A stretch of DNA of 64,000 bases from Tuctoria greenei (Eukaryota; Streptophyta; Magnoliopsida; Poales; Poaceae): assembly GCA_036927565.1 (NCBI GenBank), contig JAYESD010000001.1, forward strand, positions 136,575,415 through 136,639,414, read 5' to 3'. The first letter of the stretch is position 1, and each line of letters starts with the position of its first letter. Positions 21,752 to 32,453 of the stretch are shown here, in pieces. The notes under the pieces are model-generated. The model saw nothing but the letters and a program-made list of their open reading frames with translations, made no database searches and had not been told where the DNA came from. The position numbers and the translations under genes were made by a program.

Positions 21752-23446
21752 TGTGAGACCTATGTGTGCTGAATACATTGGCTATGGCAATAAAATTTGG
21801 ATACTAACAAAACATTTTTATCATCCAGGCTTGAGCTTCATCAAGGTCTGATGATAGGTCCGGCTTGTTTTGGGTAGCTCTGGCAAGGTCTGACGTAAGG
21901 TCCGACTTGCTTTGGCTAGGTCCGACTTCTTTTTCTAGGTACGACTAGCTTTGGTTAGCTGCGGCGCTAGGTCCTGCTAGCTTTGGTTAGTTCCAGCACT
22001 AGATCCTGTTAGTTTTAGTAAGCTCCGGTTCAAGGTCCGGTTAGCTATGGCAAGGTTCGGAGCTTGATCGCAGTGGTTCTGCTTTTAACATGCAATGTTT
22101 CAAACTTGTTTTTTGGATTATGTAAGGTTTGCTTAGTTTTATTTTACTAAGTTTTTGGTGCGTTTTGGCTGAATATGGTTGACATCATTTTGCTGTAGTT
22201 TACAACATGCTTATGTGAGCTACTCACGTAAGGTATTATGGTTTTAAAACTAACGAGAGTCAAGTCGAGGACTTGTGCTCGGAAGTATCGATTTTTTATT
22301 CATGTGCGGGTGTTGCTTGAGTTCAAGACATGGCTAGTGACGAGATCTATTGAACTAGTCTTAGCAAGAAGATGAGGTTCAACAACCAAGTTCGGGGGGA
22401 ATTGTGGTTGAGTTGATCAGGAGGTCATGCAACATGTTTGGATCAAGAACATTGCATATGAAGGTATCGTGGACGTCGTTGGAAGATGTTTACACGTGTG
22501 CAAGAAGTGCATGGACGTGCCTACATGGTTCCGAGGCGTGATGAAGAGATGTGAACGTAAAGAATTGGTCGTAAAGGTCCAACCGACTAGGTTACGGACT
22601 CAGACTGCATCTGAGTCGTGTTTGACTCAAATATGGAATGTTTTGAGTTGGTTATGATAGGATTTCGTGTGGGTCAGGAATTTGAGTTATTTTAGATATG
22701 TGGGATACGTTGCTAAGGTGTTTTGAAGTCTTAAGATTTCTTCTATCGCGTATAGAAGAGTCTTGAGCAGTTATGGAAAGTTTCAATTCATGAATTGAGT
22801 AGGATTAGAGTTCTAGTTAGTTTTGGGTTCGACTAAGGGCTGGTTATATAAGCAAGGGAGGCCAGAGCTCATGGTAGACGACTTTGGGGATGTTCCTCTT
22901 GTGTTTTGATAAAAAAAATTGTATTTTGAAGGAAATTTTGTGCCTTGTTCATCCGACTTGTTTTCGTCAAGTCTTTCTCGTCGAGTTTCTGCACAGCACT
23001 ACCTTTCTTTGGTGGTTTTATCATAACTCGATTTTTACAGATCCAATTGACATGATTATTTTTGGGTTGTCTTCACTTTCTATCATCTGTGAAAATTTCA
23101 CGGTCATTGGATTTGTGGTTTCTGATATACACGAGTTTCATTGCAGTGTTCCAGAACAGTTTTTCTTGGGTAGAACAGATTAACCCTTGTTCGATCTTTC
23201 GATTGTAACTTGAGTTTCTCTCAAGGGATTTTCGTGATTCTTGTTGATACGTCTTCATGACGTGATTATCTACAATATGTACTAGTTTTGTCACAGTTGA
23301 ACACGTTTAGACTAGTCGCACACACGGTTTCTTTAACAGATTGGTTTTCTGCCGAGGGGTGTTTTCGTTGTTTTCACTAAAAAGTTTTAATCTACCATTC
23401 ACCCCCCCCCCCTCTGGTACCTTTACACGTGCTCTTCGATCCTACA
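21752..23446 (+). repeat. S2 3' LTR
   Basis: 1695 bp, TGTGAGACC to CCTACA. It aligns end to end with 9110-10809, with an 11-base C run at 23402-23412 where the 5' copy has a shorter one. Confidence 0.9.
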
Positions 23447-24250
23447 ATATTAAATATTTGAGAAGGAAGACCTTATCAACCGACAAGAATATATGCTCAT
23501 CCTTCAAGAGGAGAGATATTTTGAGATTGAAAAGGCTCTTGAGCTTGGAAAGGAAAAGAGAGAAGCACTTGAGCGTGAGCTAGCCTTGAGCAAGGAAACT
23601 TGCTCAAATCTAAATGACTTGAATGTTGTACTTAAGTATGAGCTTGTTGGCTTGACAAAAGTTAACAAGAACCTTCATGTAAGGGTTGAATCACTCAAGT
23701 AAAGTGCTCCCTCCTCTTCTAAGAGTTCACCTTCTCCAAGTGTCGAGTCTATTCCACCTAAAACTTGGAATTGTGCTATTTTGGTTCTTGACCTGAAAAA
23801 TGAGCTTAAAGTGGCCCAAAGCAAACATTCACCTAAAGGTGGCATTTTTAACAAGGAAAAAATAAAGTATGCAAGAAGTGCATATTTGGTTACTAGAGCT
23901 CCTAATGTCAAGGATGGCCTTGGATATTCTCGAAGTGAAAAGCTTAATGCTAGAAACCCCAAGAATAACAAGGAATCAATTGCTTTTGTCAAGGAAAGCT
24001 TAAATCAAGTTAAGAACACCAAACATGCTCCTTTCTTTTATGAAAAAAGCTAAAAATGGACCAAACATCATGTTTCATGACTTTAATGCCTCATATGTAC
24101 TTATGAAGAATGAATTTAATCATGTTTACACCAAGTATGTTGGGCCACTCCACAAGAGTCCAAAATCTTGTGTGTTGGTGCCCAAGTGTCTCATCATTAA
24201 CCTCAAAGGACCCAAGCAAGAATGGGTACTTGGAACCAAGGCATAATCCT
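23447..24250 (+). pseudogene. S1 gag, 3' part (coiled coil and C-terminus)
   Basis: This continues the S1 gag after the S2 insertion. 23493-23702 encodes a Glu/Lys/Leu-rich coiled coil (KALELGKEKREALERELALSK is its core region, 23530-23595). 23781-24053 and 24060-24245 follow in other frames, ending GPKQEWVLGTKA, the usual segment just before the Sirevirus protease. Multiple frame changes are present. Confidence 0.75.
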
Positions 24251-24640
24251 ATTTTTTAGGTGTACCCCCTCCGGTGGATCCAAAGAAGTGCTTGGTAGGA
24301 ACCAACCACGTGACCAGAGGAAAGAAAATATTCATGGGGTATAATGTAAATCCATGTTCATCTCCACCTGAACCATCGATCACAAGACTCAAGTGCTCAA
24401 AATGTACCTCAACTGGAGACCAATGATCAAGGGGGAGCTTCTGCACAAAATCAACATCAGCAGGATCGAGATGATCAATATAATCATGGAAGCAATAATC
24501 AAGGGGGAGGTGAAGAAAATGAAGAAGAAAAAGTGGATACAAGACCATAAATGCATCACCCTAGAGTGCATCAAGAACTTTGTCAAAAGTCCAACATGGA
24601 TAAAGACAAGCTCCAATGAGAACTAACTTGCACCCCCACC
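24251..24640 (+). pseudogene. S1 remnant of the integrase-RT linker after a large pol deletion
   Basis: Directly after the gag end comes a Gln/Asp/Glu/Asn-rich segment (NDQGGASAQNQHQQDRDDQY, then EENEEEKVDTRP) like the low-complexity linker between Sirevirus integrase and RT. Protease, integrase core and RT are absent. Either pol was deleted between short repeats or S1 was an already non-autonomous version. The right limit is approximate. Confidence 0.5.
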
Positions 24641-24847
24641 ATGACAAAGTTGATCTAAATATAGTCCTAAGAGGTATATCGTTCTATTTTTGGCTCTATT
24701 GTATTTGGTGCATCTAGGCATATTAAAAATGGTATATCAACCTTTGTTCGCATTTTATTATACTCTTGTGCATCTAGACTCAATATCATACTGTGTATAT
24801 GTTTTGTGTGCAATGTGTCAAGTCACAACGATTCGCGATATCGCAAA
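24641..24847. other. Junction sequence between S1 and T1, nothing recognised
   Basis: About 200 bp of AT-rich sequence with no coding similarity. It lies between the last S1-like sequence and the first T1 codons, so a truncation boundary for one or both elements must be here. Confidence 0.4.
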
Positions 24848-25090
24848 GCACCACGGCGCTACCACCAGCGGTTGATGCGTAGTAGGTAGATGGAGGTGGG
24901 TGACCTGGTGTTGCAGCGCATACTTTCTCGTGAAGGGGCCAACAAGCTCTCCCCCAGCTGGGAGGTCCCCGTCCCCTTTCGAGTAACACAAGTTTGCTGC
25001 CCCGGGTGCATCTCCCTAGCCATGGAGGACGAGACACCACTACCCAACCCTTGGAATATAGAAAACCTCCATAAGTTTTACCATAGTGCT
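24848..25090 (+). pseudogene. T1 integrase C-terminus (older Tat-lineage element)
   Basis: Reading from about 24854 gives RRYHQRLMRSR, a stop, then MEVGDLVLQRIL, NKLSPSWEVPVPFRVTQV and PLPNPWNIENLHKFYH. This matches, motif for motif, the end of the T2 integrase (32250-32453). Only this C-terminus of T1 pol remains; everything upstream is missing. It anchors T1 as a second member of the same lineage, whose 3' half runs on, interrupted, to 59533. Confidence 0.8.
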
Positions 25091-25574
25091 ATCGTAGGAC
25101 ACTTTTATTTTCTCTATAAAGGGTATCATAGTGTCCAGGAGCAGCGCACTGAACGGTCAAGATTCAGAGTTAATGGTCCAGGGTGTCCAACCTGCTTAGC
25201 TTGGCCTTGCACCCTAAGCGTGTACACTCTGCCTCCCCTATCATCCGGAGCAGGTTGCTGACTTCTTGTAAAGCCTGGCTCCTCCTATGAAATGCCATGT
25301 GCTGGAAAATTTGTGTCCTACCCTGTGCACAATCATGTTCATTAAATTAAGCTTTAATTTTATGTTAATGAAATTATGATTGCTTTCACATATCGTCTGC
25401 CATATGCACGATCACTTTTCCCTTGTCTCACCCCTAGTTGGAGTTATGCTATCCTACTACACATGGGTGCTTTAAGTACTTGTAACATATTTGGGGTCCC
25501 TTGGTCATTTTCTTGCTTGGGGTATCATGGTGTTGAATGGTTATTTCCCCTAAAAGGCTAACAACAGCGGCACC
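25091..25574 (+). other. T1 post-pol region, first segment
   Basis: Non-coding. It contains one copy of a ~50-bp motif (CTTAGC...CACCCTAAGCGTGTACAC, 25191-25240) that also occurs at 32641-32690 and 32936-32985 in T2 and at 38685-38735 in T1 after the T2 insertion. The segment is cut at 25574 by T2. Confidence 0.65.
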
Positions 25575-26447
25575 TGTCGGTACCCTGCGTACCGTATACC
25601 CCTTGGGACTGCAAAAAGACCAAAGGAACTTCACCTGTCTGAGTTGAAGACCCGCGAAGGCCCCACATGTCATACGGGGCCGGACCTACCTCCCATCTAT
25701 GGTTAGTCCCGGTCCTGCCACGTGTATACTGCAACCGGAGCTACGTCCCACACATGGGAAAGCTCCGAGCTAAATACCAGTGCAGCACCTCCGGACCTAA
25801 CCCCCCACAGAGGGAAGCTCCAGTCCTGACATGTGTACAACTGCATCGGACCTTCCCGTCCCAAACAGCAAGCTCTGGAGCTGCCACGTGTTCAGCCGCC
25901 GGACCATCAACTTCAACGAGCAAGACAGGAGGACCCCCAACGCCTCAGACCTTCAAGGGGAAATCAAAGACTTCAAGACCCGATTAAGTGTCATTAATAC
26001 CATATTAATGACACAAGATTGGAGGGCCATTAATACCAGTAACGGCACTGTCAAGGCCCGTTACCACACTATTAAGGGTAATTAACCTCGTCAATTGTGT
26101 ATTAAGCATCAGTAACTGCCAGGGCCACATGTCGGGCCAGGCTGGAGATGTAACGACCAGTCCTTGCACTATAAAAGGACTGGTTGAGCGATACACACAC
26201 TCTCTCGGCTTGACTCTTGGACACTCTCATACTCGGCTCTAACACACCTTCATAAGTGCTCAGACGCTCAATACAACAACTACACACCCCGTGGAGTGGG
26301 GTATTACGCTTAGGCGGCCCGAACCACGTAAATCCTTGTGTCAACCTGCCATCGTGTTCTGTATCTCTGTGCGCCCAATACTGAACTACAAACTCCGCGG
26401 GCTACCAACGGTAGTGCCTGGAGAACTGTCGGAACCATACGTCGACA
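25575..26447 (+). repeat. T2 5' LTR
   Basis: 873 bp, TGTCGGTACC to GTCGACA, with TGTCGG/CCGACA-type terminal inverted bases. It has several copies of ACGTGT/CACGTG-like words near 25717 and 25880 and a TATA box at 26170. Confidence 0.9.
26170..26177 (+). promoter_or_regulatory. TATA box in T2 5' LTR
   Basis: TATAAAAG, identical in the 3' LTR at 38387-38394 despite divergence around it; likely drives the genomic transcript. Confidence 0.7.
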
Positions 26448-26466
26448 GCCGGCGCGCCAGGAAGGG
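26448..26466 (+). other. Primer-binding region of T2
   Basis: GCCGGCGCGCCAGGAAGGG directly follows the 5' LTR. GC-rich sites with a GCGCGCCAGG core at this place are typical of grass RIRE2/Grande-like gypsy elements; I do not assign the tRNA. Confidence 0.6.
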
Positions 26467-26484
26467 GGCGCCCGAGATTCAAAC

Positions 26485-27797
26485 ATGGTGAACTCTGCTG
26501 CTGGATCGTCCAACGACAATCCAGCTGTGCAACCTGCTGAAGGCAATCCCTCCAACATGCAGCAGCCAGCAGGTGCTGTGGCTCCAGCAGGAGTCATGCC
26601 ACCGCCGCCACCGTCCGGACCAGCAAATCAAGCTGGACAGCGATACGGAGCATCTGCGTCGATCATGGCATTGGCGAACAACAACCCTGAACACGTGATC
26701 CATGCCGTGCGTGCACTTCTCCAACGTCCACCACCACTAGGAGCATCCCGGAGTGCAATGGAGCAGTGGAGGGCTGATGTGGAACACCTGGTTGCAGCAG
26801 CAGCCGATCGCATCAGCAACAAAGGTCCTCCCCCCTCGGGGCAGGCCCGATCGCAGCATCGGACCTTGTCGGGTAGACTTAGTACGCACGCTTCCCAACA
26901 CATGAGGCGTGCTGTGTCACAACAAGCGACGTCGCTGCCTTCCGGGGCGCGACGTACCCATACGGTAACCCGACTTTCAACTCACGACCTCCGGGCGGCG
27001 CTTGATTGCCGTTACCGTCAACAGGATGGCCGCATCCATATCAAGCGCGCTCGCGAAAGGCGAGAGGCTCGGGATAGTCCTGCTCCTGAAGGAGTAGGAG
27101 GAGGCTGTTCTGCCCTGGCCATGCATCTACGCATGGTCAGATGGCCACAGAAGTTACGGCCTCACCTGTCGGAGAAATTGGATAGGATTGTCAATCCACC
27201 GAGTTTCTCCAAATCAACTCCACCGCAATCCTTGCACCCGGAGGTAATGAGGCTGTAATGGCCAAGTACTTCCCCGTGGCTTTGACAGGGACCGCCAGGT
27301 CCTGGTTCATGGGCCCCCCGCCTGACTCCATCAACAGTTGGGCGGAACTGTGCCAAGAGTTCATCGCTAATTTTGGGAGTTCATACACCCGATCAGGCAC
27401 TGAACTGGACCTTTTTGCTCTCAAGCAGAAGGGGGGAGAGTCCCAGCAATACTTCATCCAGAGGTTCTCCCAGGTACGAAACACTATACCTTCTATCTCA
27501 AGCGCTTCTGTCATTGTGGCATTTAGACAGGGCGTACGAGACAAGAAGATGCTGGAAAAGTTGGCGACCAAGGAGATCACCAGCATCACGAAACTCTTCA
27601 GCTTGGCAGACAAATGCGCCAAAGCTGCGGAGGGCTGTGAAATGCACTCCCAACCACCTCCGGAGGACAACAAAAAGTCCTCCAAGGGTGAAGCCACTAC
27701 CTCCGGGAGTGGCAAAAAGAAGAAAAAGTCCAACGGCAAGAAAACTCCATCGGCCGGCACACCTACAGCCGCTACTGCCGCAGCTCCGGGTGGCTAG
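26485..27797 (+). pseudogene. T2 gag
   Basis: ATG at 26485 (MVNSAAGSSND) starts a Pro/Gln/Ala-rich N-terminus open to 27258. The gag core (CSALAMHLRMVRWPQKLRPH) is near 27108-27170; a one-base frameshift near 27190-27215 then moves the protein to the frame open to 27797: NEAVMAKYFPVALTGTARSWF, SWAELCQEFIANF, SQQYFIQRFSQVRNTIP, and a Lys-rich tail. It forms the particle shell in active relatives. The TAG at 27795 separates it from the downstream zinc-binding and protease part in the same frame. Confidence 0.87.
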
Positions 27798-28751
27798 GGG
27801 CCACGCCCCGAGAAACGACCTTGGCCGTCATCTGAAGACGGAGGCAGCTACAAGATGTTGTGTCCAATACACAAGACAAACAGACACAACTTGGAAGGCT
27901 GCCGAGAGGTCCAGAACCTTGTCGAGCGCTACAACAAGCGCCGGGAAGAAGTTCCTTTCCGTCAAAGGGAAGGGAAACAGAAAGTCAACGAAGCTCCGAC
28001 TGAAGAGGAGTTAGGCTTTCAGGACCCTAAAAAGGTTTTGAAGGCTGTTTACACCTCCGTCGACGACGACTCCGATGTCTCTGACAACAAACGTCGGAAG
28101 ACCATGAACACAATCTTTGGTGGTTCGTGGGACATCACCTCCCGCCGTGTCCTCAATACCATGCGGCAGGACATGGCCTCAGTAGCTCCCACCGCCAGGG
28201 CAGAGCCGCACCGGAAGTGGATGGACACTGCCATCACCTTTGATGCTTCACAATGCCCTCGGAACATGATCGGAGCTGGCCAACTTCCACTGATGGTATC
28301 TCCTACCATCAACAACATCCAACTCCACCATGTGATGGTGGACAGAGGTTCGGGGTTGAACCTCATAAGCTGTGAAGCTTTCATCAAGCTTCAGCTCCGA
28401 CCTTCAGATCTTCGCCCCTCCCCACCTTTCTCCGGAGTAGGTCCGGGGGCCATAACCCCACTCGGTGCAATTAATCTTCCGGTGACCTTCGGGACTCGGG
28501 AGAATTACCACACTAAGAAGATGGTCTTTGATGTGGCGCAGATCAACTTACCCTTCAACGCCATTTTGGGCAGGCCAGCCTTATACAAGTTCATGGTTTC
28601 TGCTCATTATGGCTACTTGGTGTTGAAGATGCCAACACCAGCCGGCGTTCTCCGGATCCGTGGAGATCGCACCGCCGGAGTGACTGCTCTGGAAGAACTC
28701 CATGCGCTTGCTACAGCACAGGGGAAGAATCCGAAAAGGAGCAAGCTCTGA
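27798..28751 (+). pseudogene. T2 gag C-terminal zinc motif and aspartic protease
   Basis: The segment follows the TAG in frame: CPIHKTNRHNLEGC, a knuckle-like metal motif typical of Tat gag, then a charged linker. The protease reads HHVMVDRGSGLNLIS near 28325; the catalytic Asp stays but the first Gly of DGGS has become Arg (GGA to AGA), which should impair it. The ILGRPALYKFM segment near 28563 marks the end of the protease fold. The frame ends at TGA 28749 before RT. Confidence 0.85.
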
Positions 28752-28769
28752 AACCCCCGAGCATTCGTC

Positions 28770-30031
28770 ATCGAGGCTCAACCTCCGCACCTCGCGTGCA
28801 ACCAAGCGGCGACACCGACATTCCCGTCAAAGTCGTCCAAATCGATTCAGACGCCGCTCAAACCACCCGTATATCGGGAGGTCCGATTGACAAATAGGAA
28901 CTCGCGCTCGTCACTTTCCTCCGGGCTAATGTTGATGTGTTTGCCTGGCAACCGTCACAAATGTCTGGGTTCCCTAGGTAAGTGATCGAGCACAATCTGA
29001 AGATCTATCGCGATGCTCGGCCTGTACATCAGAAGCCTCGGAAGAAATCAGTAGAGCAACGGAACTTCATACGTCAAGAAGTGAAGAAGTTGCTCAAAGC
29101 ATGATTCATCCGAGAAGTATTCCACCCAAAATGGCTCGCAAACCCAGTCGTTGTACCCAAGGCTGGCGGGAAACTTTGGATGTGTATCGACTACACTACA
29201 CTGAATAAGGCATGTCCAAAAAATCCATTCCCACTACCTAGGATAGATCAGATAGTGGATTCCACCTCTGGGTGTGAATTACTATGTTTCCTAGACGCAT
29301 ATTCTGGGTATCATCAAATCAGAATGTCTAGGGAAGATGTAGAGCATACTTCCTTCATCACAGTAGATGGATTATATTGTTATACCGCCATGCCATTCGG
29401 TCTCGAAAATGCTGCTTCAACATTTGTACGAGCTATGTACAAAACTTTTGGAGAGCTCATCAGAGACGTAGTGGAAGTGTATGTCGATGACATCGTCGTC
29501 AATATCAAGAACAAGGAGTCATTCCTTAACACCTTACAAGCTGTCTTCGACGAGTTGCGAGTCACTCGCACGAAGCTAAACCCGGACAAGTGTGTCTTCG
29601 AGGTTAGCTCCGGAAAACTTCTTGGTTTCTTGGTGAACCACCGAGGAATAGAAGCAAATCCGGCGAAGATTAAAGCTATTGAAGACATGCGGCCTCCAAC
29701 CCATATCAAGGACGTCCAGAAGCTGACTAGATGTCGAGCTGCCCTCAGCCGGTTCATCTCAAGACTGGCAGAACAGGCGCTACCCTTCTTCAAGGTATTG
29801 AGGAAGTCCGGACCATTCCAATGGTCAGAACAAGCAGAAAAGGCATTCCAGGAGCTAAAGCATCTCCTCACCACTCTACCAACCTTGGTAGCTCCAAATC
29901 CTGGTGAGCCATTACTGCTTTACATTTTCGCAAATGACAAAGTTGTCAGCATGGTCCTGGTTTGCGAAAAGACCAGAATCATCTCCAGTTCAGGAGTCCA
30001 GACCCCTTCGGGAGGGTCCGGAGCTACCTGA
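28770..30031 (+). pseudogene. T2 reverse transcriptase
   Basis: Readable in one frame from about 28808 (GDTDIPVKVVQIDSD) through FAWQPSQMSGFPR with stops near 28895, 28980 and 29102. It is then open from 29180: MCIDYTTLNKACPKNPFPLPRID, LDAYSGYHQIRM, FGLENAASTFVRAM, and the intact catalytic VYVDDIVV near 29475. The thumb and connection run to FKVLRKSGPFQWSEQAEKAF. The frame is lost near 29960 within RNase H. Confidence 0.88.
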
Positions 30032-30989
30032 AGACGAGCCTGAGTCCCAGCTCCCAGACCCTGATCCTCAAGTCGAGACGCCGGAGGATCCATCTCCTTC
30101 AAATGAAGGAGTCAGTGCTGCTGAACAAGAAGATTCGGACCCCTCCGAGAGGGTCCGGATCACTTCAGGAGAAGCCCCGGGTTCCTCCAGCCGGAACTCA
30201 GAGGTCCGGGTCGATGAGGAGGAAGCTTCGGGCCCCTTCGGGAAGGTCCGAACAGTCCAACGCCCAGTGTACTTCATCAGCGAAGTACTCCATGATGCCA
30301 TGACTCGGTACCTGGAAGTGCATAAGCTGCTCTACGCAGTTCTTATTGCCTCTAGGAAGCTCCAACACTACTTCCAAGCTCACAAGATTTCAGTGGTAAC
30401 CTCTTATCCACTACGTGCAATCTTGCATAACCCCAATTCCACTGGGAACATTGCAAAGTGGGCAGCAGAATTAGCTGAGTTTGACCTTGAATTTGTCCCA
30501 AGACAAGCAATCAAGAGTCAAGCACTGGCGGACTTCATGGCTGAATGGACCCCCTCTCCATCAAATCCTGGGGGCCCCAGTGAGCAGAAGTCAGAACCCA
30601 AGGTTTCGGTATTCACTGAGCCTCACTGGACACTCTACTTCGACGGGTCCATGCAAAAGCAGGGGGGCAGAGCTGGAGTCCTTCTCCTCGCTCTGACTGG
30701 GAAGAAGGTCAAATATATGGTTCACCTTGACTTTAAGGCGACCAACAACATGGCGGAGTATGAAGCACTAATCTATGGGCTCAAGGTGGCACTATTGTAT
30801 GGTGTCAAGCAATTGTTGGTAAAGGGTGATTCACAGCTTGTTGTAAAACAAGTCAAAGGTGAATGCTGCCGCAACAACCCTCAACTAGGTGCATACCTAC
30901 TTGAAGTCCAGAAGCTTCAAAAGGACTTCGACGTCCAGGATCTCTGCCATGTCCAGCGTCTCAACAACGCTGAAGCCGACGAACTCTAG
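29904..30989 (+). pseudogene. T2 RNase H plus archaeal-type RNase H, with acidic insertion
   Basis: The first RNase H starts near 29890 (LVAPNPGEPLLLYI) and resumes at 30255 (VQRPVYFISEVLHDAMTRYLEVHKLLYAVL). Between them lies a ~90-residue insertion rich in Pro, Glu, Asp and Ser (29985-30250) not expected in this domain. The second RNase H at 30620-30989 reads WTLYFDGSMQKQGGRAGVLL, NNMAEYEALIYGL and VKGDSQLVVKQVKGE, with the D-E-D catalytic set. The double RNase H is a described trait of Tat elements. A TAG at 30987 ends the frame; the integrase continues in frame. Confidence 0.85.
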
Positions 30990-32453
30990 ACGAAAGCGTC
31001 AACCGGATCTTCGGCTCCTAACAAAACCTTCGTCTGGAGGTTGTCTAAACCTATAGCTCAGCCTGCCGAACTGAGCGAAGGGGGTGAGACCAGCACCTCG
31101 AAGTTGGTGGTCCCGATGGCCCTGTTACCATGTCGTCCATCAAGGGTCGTAGGTGCTGCAGGAAGCTCCGAGCAACCCAGCACGCAAGACTCAAATTCTC
31201 AAGTTAGCTCCGATGCATGGATCTCGGAGATCCGGAGCTACTTGAAAGACAATTTTCTCCCTGAAGATAATGTATCCGCTGACCGGATAGTTAAATTGGC
31301 TAAAAGATACACACTGTTAGAAGGGGATCTCTACTGGCGTGGTGCCAACGGCGTCCTAATGCAATGCATTACAAGGGAAGAAGGTTGCGAGCTCCTTGCA
31401 GAAATCCATGGAGGCAAGTGTGGGAACCATGCGTCTTCCCGCACGCTGGTCGGTAAAGCCTTCCGACATGGCTTCTACTGGCCTACAACACTCCAAGATG
31501 CAACTGAGCTAGTGAAGAAATGTGAAGGATGCCAGTTCCATACAAAGCAAATTCACACACCAGCTCAGCCTCCACAAATGATACCTCCTACATGGCCTTT
31601 CGCTGTGTGGGGGATGGATATCTTGGGACCCTTCCCAAGAGCCGTCGGAGGTTACAAGTTCCTGTACGTTGCCATTGACAAATTCACCAAATGGCCGGAA
31701 GCAACTCCAGTTGTGACAATAAACAAGCAATCAACTATGAACTTCTTGCAGTCCATCATATGTAGATTTGGAGTCCCAAACAAGATCATAACTGATAATG
31801 GGACCCAATTCACAAGCACTGCATGCCAAGGATATTGCGAAGACCTCCACATTCAGGTTAGCTACACTTCTGTAGCTCACTCGGCAAGTAATGTCCAAGC
31901 TGAAAGAGCAAATGTAGAAATCCTAAAAGGACTCAAGACGAGCACTTATGAGCGCCTAAAAAAACATGGTGCCAACTGGATCGAAGAGCTTCCGCCCACC
32001 TTGTGGGCCAATAGGACAACTCCAAGCTGGCCAACTAGAGAGACACCCTTCTTCCTGGTGTACGGAGTTGAAGCAGTCCTTCCTCCGGAAATCACCTTAG
32101 GGTCGCTCCAGGTCTGGACCTTCGACGATGCCACGCAGGACCAGCTCCGGCGTGAAGACCATGACCACCTTTAAGAGGGAAGGTGTCGAGCAGCTGTTCG
32201 GAATGCCCGATACCGCCGGGCTCTTCGACGCTATCACCAAAGGCATGTTCACCGCCGACAGCTCAAGGAAGGCGATCTGGTGCTACGAAGAATACAATTC
32301 AGAGAAGGGCTAAACAAACTCTCCCCCAGCTATGAAGGACCTTTCCGAGTGATCAAAGTATCCCGTCCCGAATGCTTTCGCTTGGCAACCAAGGATGGGA
32401 CACCTCTCCCTAATCCTTGGAACATTGAGCACCTCCGTAAGTTCTACGCTTAG
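30990..32453 (+). pseudogene. T2 integrase
   Basis: In the frame that follows the RNase H stop: zinc domain with H-x-H/C-x2-C residues (HGGKCGNHASSRTL, CEGCQFH), core with Asp in WGMDILGPFP, Asp in ITDNGTQF and Glu in QAERANVE. The canonical SNGQAERANGE here reads SNVQAERANVE. After a TAA at 32172 the frame continues to the natural C-terminus (LKEGDLVLRRIQFREGLNKL, PLPNPWNIEHLRKFYA) and TAG 32451. There is no chromodomain. Confidence 0.87.

Larger units (their letters stand above)
9110..23446 (+). mobile_element. Sirevirus-type Ty1/copia retrotransposon S2 (nearly complete, nested in S1)
   Basis: Two direct LTRs (9110-10809, 21752-23446) bracket a primer-binding site, gag, protease, integrase, RT and RNase H in the copia order, and multiple polypurine tracts. 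Over the first 300 bp the LTRs agree at roughly nine positions in ten by eye, so the insertion is not recent. The gag is split by N1 at 12130-16585. Clean 5-bp target duplications are not visible (AGATG before, ATATT after). The bracketing gag pieces of S1 show that S2 inserted into S1. Confidence 0.9.

Noticed and set aside
9110..23451. Target-site duplication for S2
   Set aside because: AGATG before and ATATT after do not match; other offsets give only chance similarity. LTR homology, not a target duplication, supports the boundaries.
24249..24616. Minus-strand frames opposite the S1 linker
   Set aside because: Shadow of the Gln/Asp/Glu-rich plus-strand linker.
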